The translations under genes and the position numbers were made by a program. The notes beneath the pieces are model-generated. The model was not told where the DNA came from, searched no databases, and saw only the letters and a program-made list of their open reading frames with translations. A DNA stretch of 64,000 nt from Voacanga thouarsii (lineage: Eukaryota > Streptophyta > Magnoliopsida > Gentianales > Apocynaceae): assembly GCA_026120185.1 (NCBI GenBank), contig JANUWF010001723.1:496001-560000 (forward strand), given 5' to 3'. Numbering within the stretch: the stretch's first letter is position 1; each line of letters opens with the position of its first letter. Positions 1 to 12,114 of the stretch are shown one piece after another.

Positions 1-1348
1 TATTTTATATACAATTTGAAGAAGATTTAATTTTGAATATTGAATATTAAGAAGAGACTTAAATTTCTTTTCCAAAATTTTTTAGATATATATTTTATGA
101 AATAAAAATTAAACAAGAATATTTCTCTAAATAAATTAACATGAAGATTAATAAATTTTTTCATGCAATTTACAACATTAAATTTGTAAATTTGTGATGT
201 CTAACTAAGAAAAAAAAATTAATTTATCCATTCAAATATTTAGGCATAAATAAAATGAAAAAAAATTAATGTTGAGTGAAAGATTTTTTTTTTAAAAAAA
301 AGTCCTTTCATTTTTATATACAAATTAAAATTGAAATATTAAAATAAAATGTATGAACTTATCTAAGATTTTAATTTTTGAAATTAAAATTAAACGATGT
401 ATTGAAATAAAATTAATTTCAATAATTAAAAAATAATATAAAATTAATTTATGGACAATAAGCATATGAAGTTAAAGAAAAAATAATATTTTATCCTTTT
501 CAAATATTTAATATTAATATTTTATGTAAAAATTAAGTAGAAAATATCAAATCCGTATATTAATTTTTTTATTATTATAATTGTTAATTATCTTAATTAG
601 TTCATACTATATTTCTTTGTAATTGTTGTCAAGAAATAAAAATAAAACTTTTGTTAGAATTTTTAATTGAGATGCGAGGAAGATTTGAGATTTATATGGA
701 TATTATGAAATTCGATTATTTTTTATTTTAATTAAAAATTAGTTAATATAATTAAATTATTTTTGTTAAACATTTTTTTATTTTATTTACCTTAAACGAA
801 TAAGAATATTAATATTTGAATTTTACATGGAAATATAGTTGGATGTTAGAGCCTTTCAGATTTTTTCAAGTAAGACCCCAAAAAAAAAAAAAGTTAGAGT
901 GAAATTATAAAATAAAAAAACTAATTAAATGTAGAATATTAATATTTTCAAATTTTCAAATATTTGAGAATTTGAATATTTTGAAATAGTCATTATTTGA
1001 ATTAAATAAAAATTATCCAATTAATTTCAATTTCTTTAAATTAAAACCAAAATTAACATTTTATATTCATCTTGAATAAGAGTTAATTTTGACACGGGAA
1101 CATTAAGAAGACACTTAATTCATGTTGAATTAGTTCGAATTAGTTCATGCAGATTTTTTTTGTAATTGTTGTCATAAAAAAAAAAGCATGGATTTTGTTA
1201 AAATTTAATTATTTAATAGAAAGCATAGATTTTGAGCCTGTTCTGGTTAATTGATTTATTTGATATTGGTTGGTATAGTATAATATTTATAACATTTGTT
1301 AGAATTTAATTATCTAATAGAAAAAAATATATAACTTATTTAGGTACA
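1..1348. other. AT-rich non-coding DNA upstream of the MULE transposase
   Basis: I see no gene here. The stretch is extremely AT-rich, with many A/T homopolymers. A degenerate direct repeat is visible: the segment around 597-665 (TTAGTTCAT followed by TTTGTAATTGTTGTCA) reappears around 1141-1210. It is probably the 5' untranslated and subterminal part of the MULE that follows, but I could not find the left terminal inverted repeat. Confidence 0.5.
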
Positions 1349-4300
1349 ATGTCATTGGAACAACCTATAAGATTACGGTTCTATTGGGATTGTGAGATTA
1401 TTCGCACCGCAAATGGTGATATTTTTGACGGTCCCTATTGCAAGACGTTGCTTGTTAGAAATCAAGTAAATTATGTTGTCTTAGTCAATAAAATATGTGC
1501 GATTCGAGGCTTGGACGTGTCTACTGTAAAGTTGCAAATCACGATGCGAGAAGACGCTTCCGTTGGTAATGTTGGGAGGTCTACAACAGGAAATATTACT
1601 GATGATGAGAATATGGAAAATTTGTGGTACTATGCATTCATTGCGGGGGGACAACCAGTTGATTTGCATGTGAATTATGAGATGTTGCAGACCCCTACAA
1701 TTGCTCCAAGTGTTGAAGTTCAAGCCAATCCTATGCCAACTCTGTATCTACAAATACCACCGTTACCAAGTAGTTCTCTGCCTATGCATTATGATATATT
1801 TTAGTCGCATTATAACTCCCCAATGATATTCAACCAACCCGAAGCACCTTCGATACAAGAATATCGTGAGCATATTCAACCACCCCATACCGAGGCAGTT
1901 TTGCCATTGTTTCCAGCAATGTTTTCAGAACCGGATCGGTCATCGAACTAGAAAAGTTACTGATTTACGGTTTAATGGTCCAACCGTAATTAGACCGTAA
2001 TTGAACCGGTAATATTATAATTTAAAAATTAAAAATATAATTATTTTTTTAAAAAAAATTGATCAATAATATAGTGTAATTTAAGTTCATAAAGACATAA
2101 ATATTCAAATTCATGATTAAAAATAATCATTTTTACTTTATAACCAACAATCTAACACATTAAAGTAGTTTATTGAATTACATTATTTAATTTACCCCCA
2201 AAAATTATAAAATTTGACTTAATTTTTTTTTTTATAAATGACCGGTCCGACCGATAGGTCCAAACCAGTCTGAATGACCCTGTGCGGTTTTTGAGTTGTC
2301 CGGTTTATTAGATTGAACCGGACCGGTTGAGGGACCGGTTCACGGTCCAACCAGTCCGACCGGCCGGTCCGGTCCCAAAAACAGTGGTTTCCAGGTGCTA
2401 ATTTGGGTGTTCCGCAGGACATTACTCCAGTTGATGATTGGGTTACTCGAGAGCCCGTTTGGGTTGGTACTCCTGAGGCGACTATAGATGGTTTAGGACC
2501 TATATCGGATGTGGATGAACCTGTTGCTGATGAGAGTCCTAATGAGGATGATGGAGACGATGATGTTGGAGCTGAAATGGTCGGTCCTTCTGCGATGCCA
2601 GGTACTTCTGCATTCCCTGATTCTTCTACGATGCCCGATACTTTTGCATTCCCTGGTCATTCTGTAATACCTCAGCCTGCTTATGGGGTCAGCGTACTGG
2701 AGCGCTTATACAATCCACCGAATTCTGAGTACCTTGATAGGTTAAATAATTCTCCAGATAGAGAATATGATAACGATGGAATCGCAGCAGGTGGTTCTGG
2801 AATGAATTTTTTGTTAGAATCAAATAATGATTTGTGTGTCGGAATGTGGTTCAAGGACAAGATGAGCTACTGTGGGCTGTTGGGTCATGGTCCGTGCGAA
2901 TGGGTCGAGAGTTTACGGTCCTAGAAAGCAAGTCTACACTTTGGATTGCTGAGTGCAAAAATTCTACTGATGAACATCGATGTTATTGGCGGATCCGTGC
3001 ACGGAAGAAAGCAAACTACAAGTTATGGTAAATTACTCGCTGGCACGGAGAACATATTTGTTTAGTTCGGACAGTCGATGAAAACCACCGCAATATGAGC
3101 GCCAATTTTATGGCAAAGCACATTATGACTATGATACACGATAGGCCTAAGATTACAGTGCGCGAGATTAATAGTTATATTCAGAATGTATTGCATTTAA
3201 GCTCATCTTACAAAAAATGATGGAATGCCAGGAGGATGGCTATTGAGATGGTTTATGGGGATTGGCCTTCTTCATTCGAGCAGTTGCCACGATTCATGTT
3301 TGCACTGCAGGATTCGAATCTAAGGACGGTAATTCAGTGGCAACATTTACCATTTGATAGCAACGGTGCCAAGACTTTTGGATCTGTTTTTTGGTCTTTC
3401 AAACCATGTATTGATACTTTCGTTCACATGAAGCCAGTGATCAACATTGATGGGACATTCCTTAGGGGAATATATAAGGGAAAGCTTTTGACGGCAATTG
3501 GTCAAGATGCAAACAATCATATATTACCCCTTGCATTTGCAGTTGTGGATGAAGAAACCAATGAGAGTTAGGGATGGTTTTTGTGGTTACTGAGGGCACA
3601 TGTTCTGGTGGATCGTAGGGTATGTTTGATATCAGATCGACACAAGGGGATAGTAAATGCGGTACATCGACAGCCTCTCTAGCAAAAGCCATTGGCAGTG
3701 CATAGATTCTGTCTCAGACATATTCGGAGTAACTTCAATGCGAAGTTCAAGAACCACCAACTGAAGAAATTGATGTATACGGCTGGTACGCAGAGTAAGA
3801 AACGTAAATTTTTAAGGATTATGGATAAAATAAATATATTAAGTCCCCTTGCAAAGGCATGGCTTGATGCGATTCCATTGGAGCATTGGACTCTTGCTTA
3901 CGATAGTGGATATTGATACGGGAATATGACAACGAATTTGGCGGAATCATTCAATAGTGTTGTCAAAGGCATATATGCTCTACTCATCAAGGTGATCGTC
4001 AAGTCTTCATTCAAGAAAACAGTTAAATACTTTAATGACCATAGACAGGAGGCCAATCACGGTCGATATCACTTTCCTTCTAAGATATGGTCCAAATTTA
4101 TATAGAATGAAACAAATGGGAAAAGCCATCATGTGTAGGCTTATGACCAAGGTCGGGGCATTTTTTGTATTGTGTCAAGATATCGCGAGCATGGTAAGGG
4201 AAATAATACATATCAAGTTGATCTTAGTTCGAGAACATGCAGTTGCACCAAGTGGAAAATATATGGAATACCTTGTTCACACGCATTTACAACTTGTCAG

Positions 4301-4711
4301 CAGGTAGGGTTAAATCCTGGGGATCTCGTGTCACCCTTGAACACGACACTGTACTACAAAATGACATACACAAGACAGTTTAGACCTATTTCTCATGAGG
4401 ATTATTGGCGCACTCTCCCTTTTACGTTGGCACCGAATCCGTACCGGTTCAAGAATCGTCGTCGGGGTCGTATGAGGACATCGAGGATTAGAAATGAGAT
4501 GGACGAGCGCAACCCTGATTCGCTCCACGTTGTAAGAACTGTCACCAGACTAGACACAACAAGAGAAATTACCCCAACAGTGCCATTCAACGGGGTTGAT
4601 ATGTTTTCTGTAGTTCCCTGTATTATCTTTAATTTATGTATTGATGTATCAAGTTTCAATGTTGTATTATGTACACTTTATATATTACTATATAACTTGT
4701 GCATAAAATGA
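1349..4711 (+). pseudogene. MuDR-type MULE transposase, pseudogene
   Basis: This encoded a DDE transposase for cut-and-paste movement of a Mutator-like element. In order: an N-terminal region (1349-1804), an acidic linker (2403-2800), the MuDR DNA-binding zinc-ribbon region (about 2830-3180, with KSTLWIAECKN and EHRCYWRIRA), the MULE catalytic domain (about 3236-3990) and a SWIM zinc finger (about 4225-4285, CSC..IPCSHAF). The catalytic residues are recognisable: Asp in INIDGTFLRG (near 3448), Asp in LISDRHKG (near 3628) and Glu in NLAESFNS (near 3945). The frame is broken by stops near 1802, 3029, 3218, 3569, 3680 and 3914, two more near 4100-4140, and a frameshift near 2850-2880. Several stops fit C-to-T or G-to-A changes (TGG to TAG, CGA to TGA), as expected of methylated DNA. 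A MITE splits the linker. The protein continues in frame on both sides of it, so the insertion is younger than the gene. Confidence 0.9.
1917..2386. mobile_element. hAT-type MITE, copy 1, perfect 8-bp target duplication
   Basis: This is a 470-bp non-autonomous element with imperfect inverted ends, CAATGTTTTCAGAACCGG on the left and the reverse complement CACTGTTTTTGGGACCGG on the right. It is flanked by identical 8-bp direct repeats GTTTCCAG at 1909-1916 and 2387-2394. The 8-bp duplication and CA(A/G)TG-type ends indicate a hAT superfamily MITE. It has no coding capacity. Both ends are rich in GACCGGTC-like motifs, and the middle is AT-rich. Related copies are at 21738-22227 and 30025-31170. 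Removing it with one target copy restores the transposase frame (FPGANLGVPQD). Confidence 0.92.
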
Positions 4712-4889
4712 CATTTGGGGGAGGTGTTAACCTTAAATTGGTGTATTAAGCACTCTGTTTTAATTTGTCTTTACTTTATTCGATTCATTTACTTTGTTCT
4801 ATAAATTCATTTCATGCCTTTACTCATTTCCATTTATAACATTTTTTATGCATTTTATATCCATTAATAAAATGACAAATTCTTTATTG

Positions 4890-7800
4890 TCTTCGTTTCA
4901 GGACATCATATACGAGCCTATGCCTGATGGAGTTGACCTCGACCCAATTATACCAGACGTGTTAACCATGCAACATAGACATAGATCTACACATATTTGG
5001 GTAGGACAGTTACCAGATACTGTCCTTAGTGCAAGGCGCAATGACAGCGCCTTTTGGGTTGCTCGGCCACTCGATCCCCGTGTCCAACAACTTATGGAGT
5101 TGGTCAGGTTCGGTGGAGTCATTCATTTACCGTACACGAAGATTGATCATCCACTTATTACAGCGTTGGTGGAGAGATGGTGTCAGGAGATGCACACCTT
5201 CCACTTACCAGTCGGAGAGGCCACAATTACCTTACAAGACATAGAGGTCCTCTTCGACTTACGTGTGGACGGTGAGTCAATTATTGGTCGTGAATCGACT
5301 TATCCGCAAGCAGAGTTGTTAAACATGTGCGAAGCACTACTTGGTTTTTGACCCACGGGCACAAACCTAGACGGGTCTCGTTTGAAGTTGAGCTCTATCG
5401 AGAGAGCCCTAACTCAGCCGCTCCAGCCATACGCGACACCGGATATGGTTGCACAGTATGCACGGTGTCGCATCATACAGCTTATTGGTGGGTTTCTATT
5501 CTCGGACAAATCTGGGAATTGGGTTCATTTACGCTTCCTACGATATATACGTGATCTACAGTTATCTGGCACAATTAGTTGGGGTAGTGTGGCACTAGCT
5601 CATTTATATCGATGCATGTGCAATGCAACAAACTATACAGCGCATCAAATAAGTGGCCCACTTTTGTTGATTCAGATTCAAAATAAAATCAAATTTAAGA
5701 TTACTATTTTTTTCAGCTTTTATTTAAAAAATGATCGTGTGATATGTGGCTAAAACTAAAACTCTACTCATATTGTGATAGTTATGGGTTTGGGAGCGCA
5801 TTCTAACCATTAGACCGGACAGAATACAACCGATAGAGGATATACCCCCCGACGCGCCTAGAGGTTCAGCATGGCAGGGTCCACTTGAGCTTTCCCGCAC
5901 CCCAACACACGTTTTACTTGCGTACAGGGATCAGTTAGATCGGATGCGATATAATCATGTAAGTATAACTATTATGAATTTGCAATCAATTATAATAAAT
6001 ATGCATTAATTTACTATTTACTGCTATATATCTCATTTCACAGTTTATATGGTATCCTTATGACGCGCACATGTTGGCATCCCTACCCCCATACTGCACA
6101 CACGGGAGAAACATCTGAATGTCTATTACGTTTCTATTGTGTTGGGAGACGATAGAGTTACATCGCCCTGATCGAGTCCAGCGGCAGTTTAGATTGTTGC
6201 AGCCAATTCCTGATGCTGTTGACACGGGGGTAGATTTGCATCATCGTGACATGCGGACGACTGGTGGTGGGTGAGATGATATTGATGCGCTGCACCTCGC
6301 TAACTGATAAATCGCCAGTCATATATTTTGATAGGACAACCCACTTTTGGTGAAAGTGTGGTCTCGGATGGATATGTTAAGTGGTATTGGAGGCGCACAC
6401 GACAATTGATTGGCAATCCGACCATATAACAATTGAACCCCGTGGGCTATCAATCTAGTAGCACAATAGCTGAATTATATGTAAGTAAAATTTTTTCTAA
6501 TGTGTACATATATAGAGAAGTTCTAATTTTGTATATTTTTATTAACAATTTCTTAAAATGAATGTGCAGACCGATGCGCTCCACCGAATTTTGTATCTAA
6601 GCGACACTGCACCAACTCAACGTGTTGAACCATTGTTGGCACAATCAGTCTGGAGGATATAAGATATTGCTAGACATACATTGACTGCTATTGGCGAAGC
6701 AGATCATATACAGCGCATACCGTACGAGCCATCAAGACGATCTTATACTTCCGATTCGATACTGCTGATTCCACAACAAGTCCCTCGAGAAGTACCACCA
6801 ATTCGGAGAGGCAGTAGGCGGGCACGTCGTCGTGCTGTTGGGATTCATGGACTTCTAAACGCGGAAAACATCTACGAATCCCTCCCGAGGACCCAAGTAA
6901 ACGATTAAGAAGATCTAAGCTTTAAGAGTTACCTCTGGTTGCGCTGTTGTACGTTCAACCCGAACAATCACCAGACGCTGCAGTATGCGAACGTCCTCTA
7001 TCGGATACACACCGCGAACTCACTCGATACCCGGGGAGTGCTAGCGCCTAGGGTTTGAGAGGTTTTTTTTTCTCTGGTAGAGAATGGCACGAATGTTCTC
7101 AACCGGAAAAATTGGACTATTGAAAGACGGCTAGGGTTTTCTTAAAAAACCCTCGAACCTCTTAGAGTCCAACCCTAATCATATCTTATCATATTCTAAT
7201 TTAAATTCAAATTGAATTAAAACTGATATGATAAGATTCTGCCATTATCTCGGTAATTTAACTAATTATTTTACCGAGTCAGATTCTTATAATCTGGATA
7301 TCATCCAGATTCATCGAACCTGGTCACCAGAAAAATAACCTAACAAGTTCGCTTATTGTGTGACCCTATAGGTTCATTTAACACCTGGCAGCGATGCCTA
7401 AATCGTATTTAAATGGCCCACAAGTTATAAGCGGTTTCTAACAAAACATTATAACTATCCAGGTTAAATGAAGATCGGTGATCTCTTTGAACCAAACCAT
7501 AATTTTATATTTAGTCCTTTTGTCACACGATATCCAGATTAAGCATAAGGCACGGAGCATGTCATCCTTATTAAGCTTAATCAATTATTTCTTGATTTCA
7601 TAGTAGACTGTTCAAACAAATGATATCAATATCTTAGATTGATATATTTGAGCACGGCCATGCATTTTTTAACGAGTCTAACTTATCAAGGGGCCCATGA
7701 ATATCTCTCCCAGTAATCGAGAGGGACAAATTCCTTCACAATCAATCATATTCCTCTCCTTAATTTATTCTATATCCAACAGTAGTCTAATTTATTATCT

Positions 7801-8613
7801 GGTTAAAGACAACTTTAGACAATGTCAAAATATAGAATTTATCAAGTAAGAAACTATGATGAATTTAGGTCGAAGGACTTTCAATATTATTATGGCTAGA
7901 AAGTACTTATGACATATTCCATGAAGTACTCTCACAGTGGGTCATATCCAATACAATATTCTCTAACATTTATTTATGTCTTGACTCGATATCACAAATA
8001 TCCATGACCAGTAAAACATAGCCATCAAGTCACAAACATACTAATCTTAATTTATTATTATTCCAATAATAATAATCGATCAGGGACAGTTTTAGAATAG
8101 TCATTATATTCATTGTAGGGTTTTACTATCAAGTCACGTACTTGATGACCAACAAAACAAAACTCACTATTCATGGAAAGGAAAGTCTCATATTATTATA
8201 TAAAACATAATGACAATTGTATAAGTACAAATTGACTTTAGGGCATATCCCCAACACGTGCTGCGGCAGGCGAAGTCCATCAGCAGGATCACTACTCACC
8301 TATGCCAGCAGATGAAGGTGATTATGTGGCAGGTGATCCTGCAACTATTGATGAATTCGTCACTCCACAGCATCTAGTTTTCGATACTAGACGCCATTCT
8401 TCTGTCGGTGAATGTAATATTGGTCCCTCTACTGAGTGGTCTCATAGATGGCATATACAGTCTGAAGAGATTGTAGATCCCTCATACGCTACAGAAGAAC
8501 ATAATAAGGTACAACCTGAACCACAACCTCAAGAACAACCTCAAAGACGAGTTCAACCTCCAAGGAACCATCGAGGATTTCATTGTGGGACTAGCTTTCA
8601 TCCATTTTTTTGA
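4890..8613 (+). pseudogene. Plant mobile domain (PMD) protein of the MULE, pseudogene
   Basis: This is a plant mobile domain (aminotransferase-like PMD) protein, as found in MULEs, Ty3-type elements and the cellular MAIN/MAIL family. Recognisable stretches are ALVERWCQEMHTFHLPVGE and ITLQDIEVLFDLRVDGESI (near 5155-5285), RFLRYIRDLQ (near 5535) and PLELSRTPTHVLLAYRDQLD (near 5880-5940). The gene is spliced. A start exon follows a TTTCAG acceptor near 4901, a donor GTAAGT lies at about 5959, an acceptor CACAG near 6042, a donor near 6481 and an acceptor TGTGCAG near 6568. In-frame stops at about 5349, 6296 and 6427 kill it. The C-terminal tail is interrupted at 6836 by a solo LTR and resumes in frame at 8257, ending in a Gln/Pro-rich segment and a stop at 8611-8613. 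It follows the transposase on the same strand and belongs to the same element. The exact start is uncertain. Confidence 0.85.
6836..8256 (+). mobile_element. Solo LTR (copia-type, 1,421 bp) with perfect 5-bp target duplication CGTGC
   Basis: The element begins TGTTGGGATTCATGG and ends GGGCATATCCCCAACA, the canonical TG...CA of an LTR. It is flanked by CGTGC at 6831-6835 and 8257-8261. Nothing coding lies inside, and the PMD reading frame continues across the empty site (RRARRRA then AAGEVHQ), so this is a complete solo LTR left by LTR-LTR recombination. A diverged second copy lies in the opposite orientation at 15077-16594. Assignment to Ty1/copia rests on that second copy abutting copia pol sequence, which is suggestive but not proof. 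Confidence 0.93.
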
Positions 8614-8692
8614 TGAATTCATATGTAATAAAGTTATTTGGTAGATCAAATTATTTTTCTAAAGTATTCAATTATAATTATCGAAAACATTT

Positions 8693-9790
8693 ACGAAATA
8701 TTAAATAGTAATTCAATCACTCGAGTATTATTTAATAAATATTCCCGAAAGATTCACGACTTACTTTTCACTAAAATATTCAAGAAAATATTCAACTATA
8801 ATTCAAACTATTATTCACTAAAAATAAAATTTAGTCTTCACATATTTTCTTTAATTTTTCACATATTATTAAATTTTGATAAAAACTAGATTATCCGAAT
8901 TAAAATATAAGGGGATTATAAATTTACATAATTGTGATTTAAATTTAAACATAATTTTTAAATAATGGAGTTTATAAAATTTAGATAATTGATATTGGAA
9001 ATATTTATACTTTTTGCAAATAATTGATATTTATAGTATCAATAAATAAATATTATAATTAAACTCTAGCTAACAATTAAATTCAAAACGTGTGTTACAG
9101 TTAAATTTTAATAGTTTATTGACAATATTTCTAAATTTATTTACAAATTATAATTATTTTTATCCCTATTTATAAAAAAAAATTTGGCAAATTTCAAAAA
9201 TACAAAATTAATTGTGAATCTATCAACAAAATTAATAATAAATATTTAATTAATTTAAATAAAAATAAAATTTAGACCAATAATACATAAAATTAAATTT
9301 GTATGAATAATTAAAATTAAAAAATTATAATTATTGCGATGAAAATATTCTGACAAAAAAAAGCGTCGTCACGAAATATTAAATAGTAATTCAATCACTC
9401 GAGTATTATTTAATAAATATTCCTAAAAGATTCACGACTTACTTTTCACTAAAATATTCAACTATAATTCAAACTATTATTCTCTAAAAATAAAATTTAG
9501 TATTCGCATATTTTCTTTAATTTTTTACATATTAAATTTTGGTAAAAACTAGATTATTCAATAATAGAGTTTATAAAATTTAGATAATTGACATAAGAGG
9601 ATTATAAATTTACATAATTGAGATTTACATAATAGAGTTTATTAAATAATAGATTAATTGAATTAAAATATAAGAGAATTATAAATTTACATAATTGAGA
9701 TTTAAATTTGAACATAATTGTCCAATAATATAGTTTATAAAATTTAGATACTTAATATTTTGTAAATATTTATAATATCAATAAATTCTA
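8693..9790. repeat. AT-rich imperfect direct repeats downstream of the PMD gene
   Basis: A segment starting ACGAAATATTAAATAGTAAT at 8693 recurs at 9371 (period about 678 bp). It stays similar for about 150-200 bp, including AATTCAATCACTCGAGTATT and GATTCACGACTTACTTTTCA. A further module with ATTATAAATTTACATAATTG appears at about 8913, 9600 and 9679. No coding capacity is seen. The repeats probably belong to the 3' non-coding part of the MULE. Confidence 0.75.
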
Positions 9791-9989
9791 AATTTTAATA
9801 TTTTTAAATTTATTTAGAAATTATAATTATTTTTATTCTTATTGGCAGAGTGAAATTGAAAGTAATATTATTGCAGAAGAAAAAAAAATTATTACCCGTG
9901 TGTTGAAAAGAGAAAAAGAATCGCTGTGTGAGAGGGCAGAAGGAAGAAGAAGATGCGGAAGGAGAAGACAAGGCGTCCAACAGAGGAGA

Positions 9990-10140
9990 GCTCCTCGCGT
10001 CTGGTGGACGCGAGGTGCACCAGACGCGAGGCACATTGCAGTTGGGTGGAAAAGTGGAAAAAGAACATTGCGTCTGCCGGACGCGAGGTGGCAGCATACC
10101 TCGCGTCCGGAAAATGCAAGGAACCTCCTGCAGGAGGTAG
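9990..10140. repeat. GC-rich cluster of inverted CCTCGCGTC motifs and a 16-bp palindrome
   Basis: Five copies of the 9-mer CCTCGCGTC or its reverse complement lie at 9993-10001 (+), 10007-10015 (-), 10023-10031 (-), 10080-10088 (-) and 10099-10107 (+). They form a perfect 14-bp inverted repeat (9993-10006 with 10018-10031) and a perfect 13-bp one (10077-10089 with 10098-10110, 8-nt loop). A perfect 16-bp palindrome ACCTCCTGCAGGAGGT follows at 10123-10138. Open frames through here on both strands (9810-10223) are by-products of the high GC and symmetry, not genes. Function is unknown. Confidence 0.85.
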
Positions 10141-10219
10141 GGTGTGGTTTTGAACCAGTAATGGGGTGAAAATTCCAAAAGGAACCTATTTTGAGCAAAA
10201 ACCCTCTTTCCACCTAAAA

Positions 10220-12030
10220 TCACTTTTTCATTTCTTATTTGAGTTTGTTATAACTAGTTTTAATGTTACAATAGAATATATTTTAATTTAATATAAATTA
10301 AATCTCAATTTTTTTACATAAATATTATTAAATACAATTAGTATTTGATGAGAGAAGTCACTTTTAAAACTTACATTCACATTCCTAAATTATAATTGCC
10401 TTATAGTTATTAATACTCATTAACTATTTTAATGGCAAATTATCAATTCCCTAATTATTAAACTGCCATTTTAATGAGTCAAAAAATAAATAGAACTCTT
10501 CAAATCTTTTTTCCATTCTAATGTCTTCTGATGTCAACCCTTATATAAGATATGTTTTTTTGGCCAAAGAGAAAATTTTCAATGTAATTATTGTATCATA
10601 TTATCGCAGTGATATAGTGCAACAATCATAGTTTACACTTGGTACTACTTATCACATCATCAATCTGATCTGAATATTCTAGATATTTACTTTCTTATTT
10701 TTAGATATGGCTTTCAAAAAAAAATTAAATTTAAATCTTAAGAAACCAAACTTGAGAAAAAAATAAATAATATAGAGAAGGATGGAGAAATCAGATTGGT
10801 AACGTGACGAGTACTATCAAGTGTAAGTCAATAATAGAATTGCTACACCAATGACGTGCTACAGTGACTGTACTAAAATTTTTAAAAATACAAAAATTTT
10901 TAATCTCGCAAAATTAGAATAAAATTACTTAAAAATTTGAGTGATTATATATAAACTTTTGAACAATGATGACTATATATAAAGGACTTTTATAATTTAG
11001 AGATGTGAACTTAAGTTAGAGAAGTGTAGATTTGGTCGTAATAAAATTATTTAAATATTATTTTTTATATATCAACAAATTAATAAAAATATATTCATAT
11101 AAATCACTTAGCCATTATTTCTATTTAATCCTAAAATTCAAATGATTTATAATAGTAACATTCTTTAAAAAATAATAAATTTGTACCATAGCATTAAATA
11201 TAATTAAAAAAATCTACAAGTAAACCTATAAAAATATTGCACATACATTTAAAAATTTAAAGGTTAAGGATAAAAATAGTTATTATTTTTTTTTAATTCC
11301 AACTTCTCCTCGAAAGGTCTTTCTTCAAGTATTTGACTAGAAATACCTTTCCCACTTTCTTCCTCAAATAGATTTTTCTGTAGAATGATATTTTCTACTT
11401 TAATTCTATGAATTAAACTCTGGGATGGATTGATAAGTTATTAAAGTTATTTTATTTTATTCTATTTTATTTTAACGTATCAAATGTACTCTTATACAGA
11501 CACAGTCTCTTCATCGATCACTTATTTAAAAATTTATATATTTATGTATCTTATTTTTTTTCTTTTATTTTAGACCTAACAATTACGAATTTATCGAAAC
11601 TAATGATTAACATATATTTTCTCGATATTTTGCATGATAAATTTACACCAAACCATTCTGTAAGATAAATCATGATGTTAAATTCTGTAATACTTTTCTC
11701 AATGAGTCATCTAATTCCTTTGAACTCCATAATTGCAGTTCATCTAAATTGAAACTCAATGCAAGCTAAAAGGTATTCACTTTTATCCCAAATCGAATAT
11801 TAACACTTAACTCCCTGAAAATTGTTTAGAATACTTAGATTATGCATGCTAGTCGTAAATTAAATTTAAAATATGTTTATTTTGGAAAGCAAATATTTAT
11901 TTTAAAAATAAAAATAGAAAATAAATATTTTATTTGGGGTAAAAAGTATATACTTTTGCAATAAAATAATAACTTAATTGATTAAAAATATTTCTTATTA
12001 AAAGAGATATATTAAATTGATTTTTTCTTT
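10220..12030. other. AT-rich intergenic DNA with no recognisable gene
   Basis: There are no coherent reading frames, transposon protein motifs or clear terminal repeats in this stretch. It has scattered A/T runs and simple-sequence tracts only. Confidence 0.6.
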
Positions 12031-12031
12031 A

Positions 12032-12110
<79 letters not shown>
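12032..12110. repeat. (AAT)n microsatellite, about 26 units
   Basis: This is an almost pure run of AAT/ATA triplets about 79 bp long, interrupted only near its right end by GTAATAG. Confidence 0.97.
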
Positions 12111-12114
12111 GTAA

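Larger units (their letters stand above)
1349..10215 (+). mobile_element. Degenerate Mutator-like element carrying transposase and plant mobile domain genes
   Basis: The coding part of a MULE class II transposon occupies this stretch. The order is MuDR-type transposase (to 4711), plant mobile domain protein (to 8613), AT-rich repeats (8693-9790) and a GC-rich hairpin cluster (9990-10140). Both genes are on the plus strand and are broken by stop codons, so the copy is dead. Two later insertions sit in it: a hAT MITE at 1917-2386 and a solo LTR at 6836-8256. I did not locate terminal inverted repeats or the 9-bp target duplication, so both ends are approximate and the left end may lie before 1349. 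That the right-hand hairpin region belongs to the element is inferred from position. Confidence 0.7.

Noticed and set aside
9810..10223. Overlapping open frames on both strands, up to 137 codons
   Set aside because: They coincide with the GC-rich inverted-repeat cluster, overlap on opposite strands and match no family.
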